39,363 bases of DNA from the NCBI RefSeq assembly GCF_010820565.1, contig NZ_JAAIJQ010000052.1:1-39363 (forward strand), read 5' to 3'. Positions 39,221-39,363 of the stretch are shown here, one piece after another (positions within the stretch are counted from its first letter, which is position 1; each line of letters starts with the position of its first letter). The position numbers and the translations under genes are program-made. A model generated the notes under the pieces. It saw only the letters and a program-made list of their open reading frames with translations, searched no databases and was not told where the DNA came from. The stretch comes from Thiorhodococcus minor (GTDB taxonomy: Bacteria > Pseudomonadota > Gammaproteobacteria > Chromatiales > Chromatiaceae).

Positions 39221-39363
39221 CTGGCCAGCGACAGATCCGGGGCGGCGAGCAGCGCCTCACTCTCCACTTGCGTGAGGTAGGCGATTGGCGCGCGCTCATA
39301 GCGCTTGGACGGGATGGCCAAGACCCGTTCGATCAGGCCACTGTGCTCGGGGACTTCGAGGGC
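39187..39363 (-). pseudogene. Tyrosine recombinase fragment, truncated by IS256 element
   Basis: From the right edge the minus strand reads ALEVPEHSGLIERVLAIPSK, then RYERAPIAYLTQVESEALL, matching the segment between the N-terminal SAM-like and catalytic domains of XerC/D-like integrases found next to insertion sequences. It crosses into the IS256 inverted repeat at 39220 and stops at 39187. The catalytic domain is missing from the window, so the gene is broken. Its 5' part lies outside the window. Confidence 0.7.

Overview
The window is GC-rich DNA (low-to-mid 60s % GC by eye) from a gammaproteobacterium. The gene families and their neighbourhoods (CutA-DsbD-TlpA, FxsA, Grx4-BolA, a halogenated aryl-polyene type pigment locus, abundant IS debris) suggest a purple sulfur bacterium or relative in the Chromatiales. 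That assignment is inference from gene content; there is no rRNA or tRNA gene in the window to confirm it.

Bases 1-13400 are mostly chromosomal. After the start of a partial minus-strand gene and an ISL3-like remnant come a GDSL lipoprotein esterase, a P2-type cation ATPase and a family-2 glycosyltransferase (minus strand). A plus-strand redox operon follows (Cys-rich small protein, hemerythrin, Rieske protein, monothiol glutaredoxin, BolA), then a zinc-ribbon protein and a TetR-regulated RND efflux pair. Bases 13385-14120 are non-coding, with a heptanucleotide microsatellite and a nested palindromic element.

Bases 14121-22588 hold an incomplete aryl-polyene/xanthomonadin-like locus: ACP, COG4648 membrane protein, acyl-AMP ligase, hotdog dehydratase and LpxL-like acyltransferase in one tightly overlapping run; a UbiE-like methyltransferase; and a predicted flavin-dependent halogenase, a XanB2-type chorismatase, a MipA/OmpV outer-membrane protein and a PlsC-like acyltransferase in a second run. 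Together these would make a hydroxybenzoate starter, activate it onto an ACP, process it and decorate it with halogen and methyl groups. Ketosynthases, ketoreductase and exporter are not in the window. Bases 22798-26089 carry a CutA-DsbD-TlpA redox operon, in which DsbD has a duplicated N-terminal domain. FxsA and an unrecognised 661-residue protein follow.

Bases 29300-39363 are a mobile and weaponised island. Behind a DDE insertion sequence lies a gene built from 108-bp repeats, each encoding two turns of a left-handed beta-helix. Next is a secreted mini-Rhs protein with a C-terminal NucA/NucB-type DNase domain, followed with a 1-bp overlap by a ComJ/Nin-like protein, the probable immunity partner. 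To the right, an IS4-like transposase gene has been split by a roughly 2.4-kb serine-recombinase element exactly at the codon for its catalytic glutamate, and its other end is cut by an IS256-family element. A fragment of a tyrosine recombinase closes the window. The solenoid/mini-Rhs-nuclease/ComJ module and the active-site-codon integration are the two observations I rate highest.
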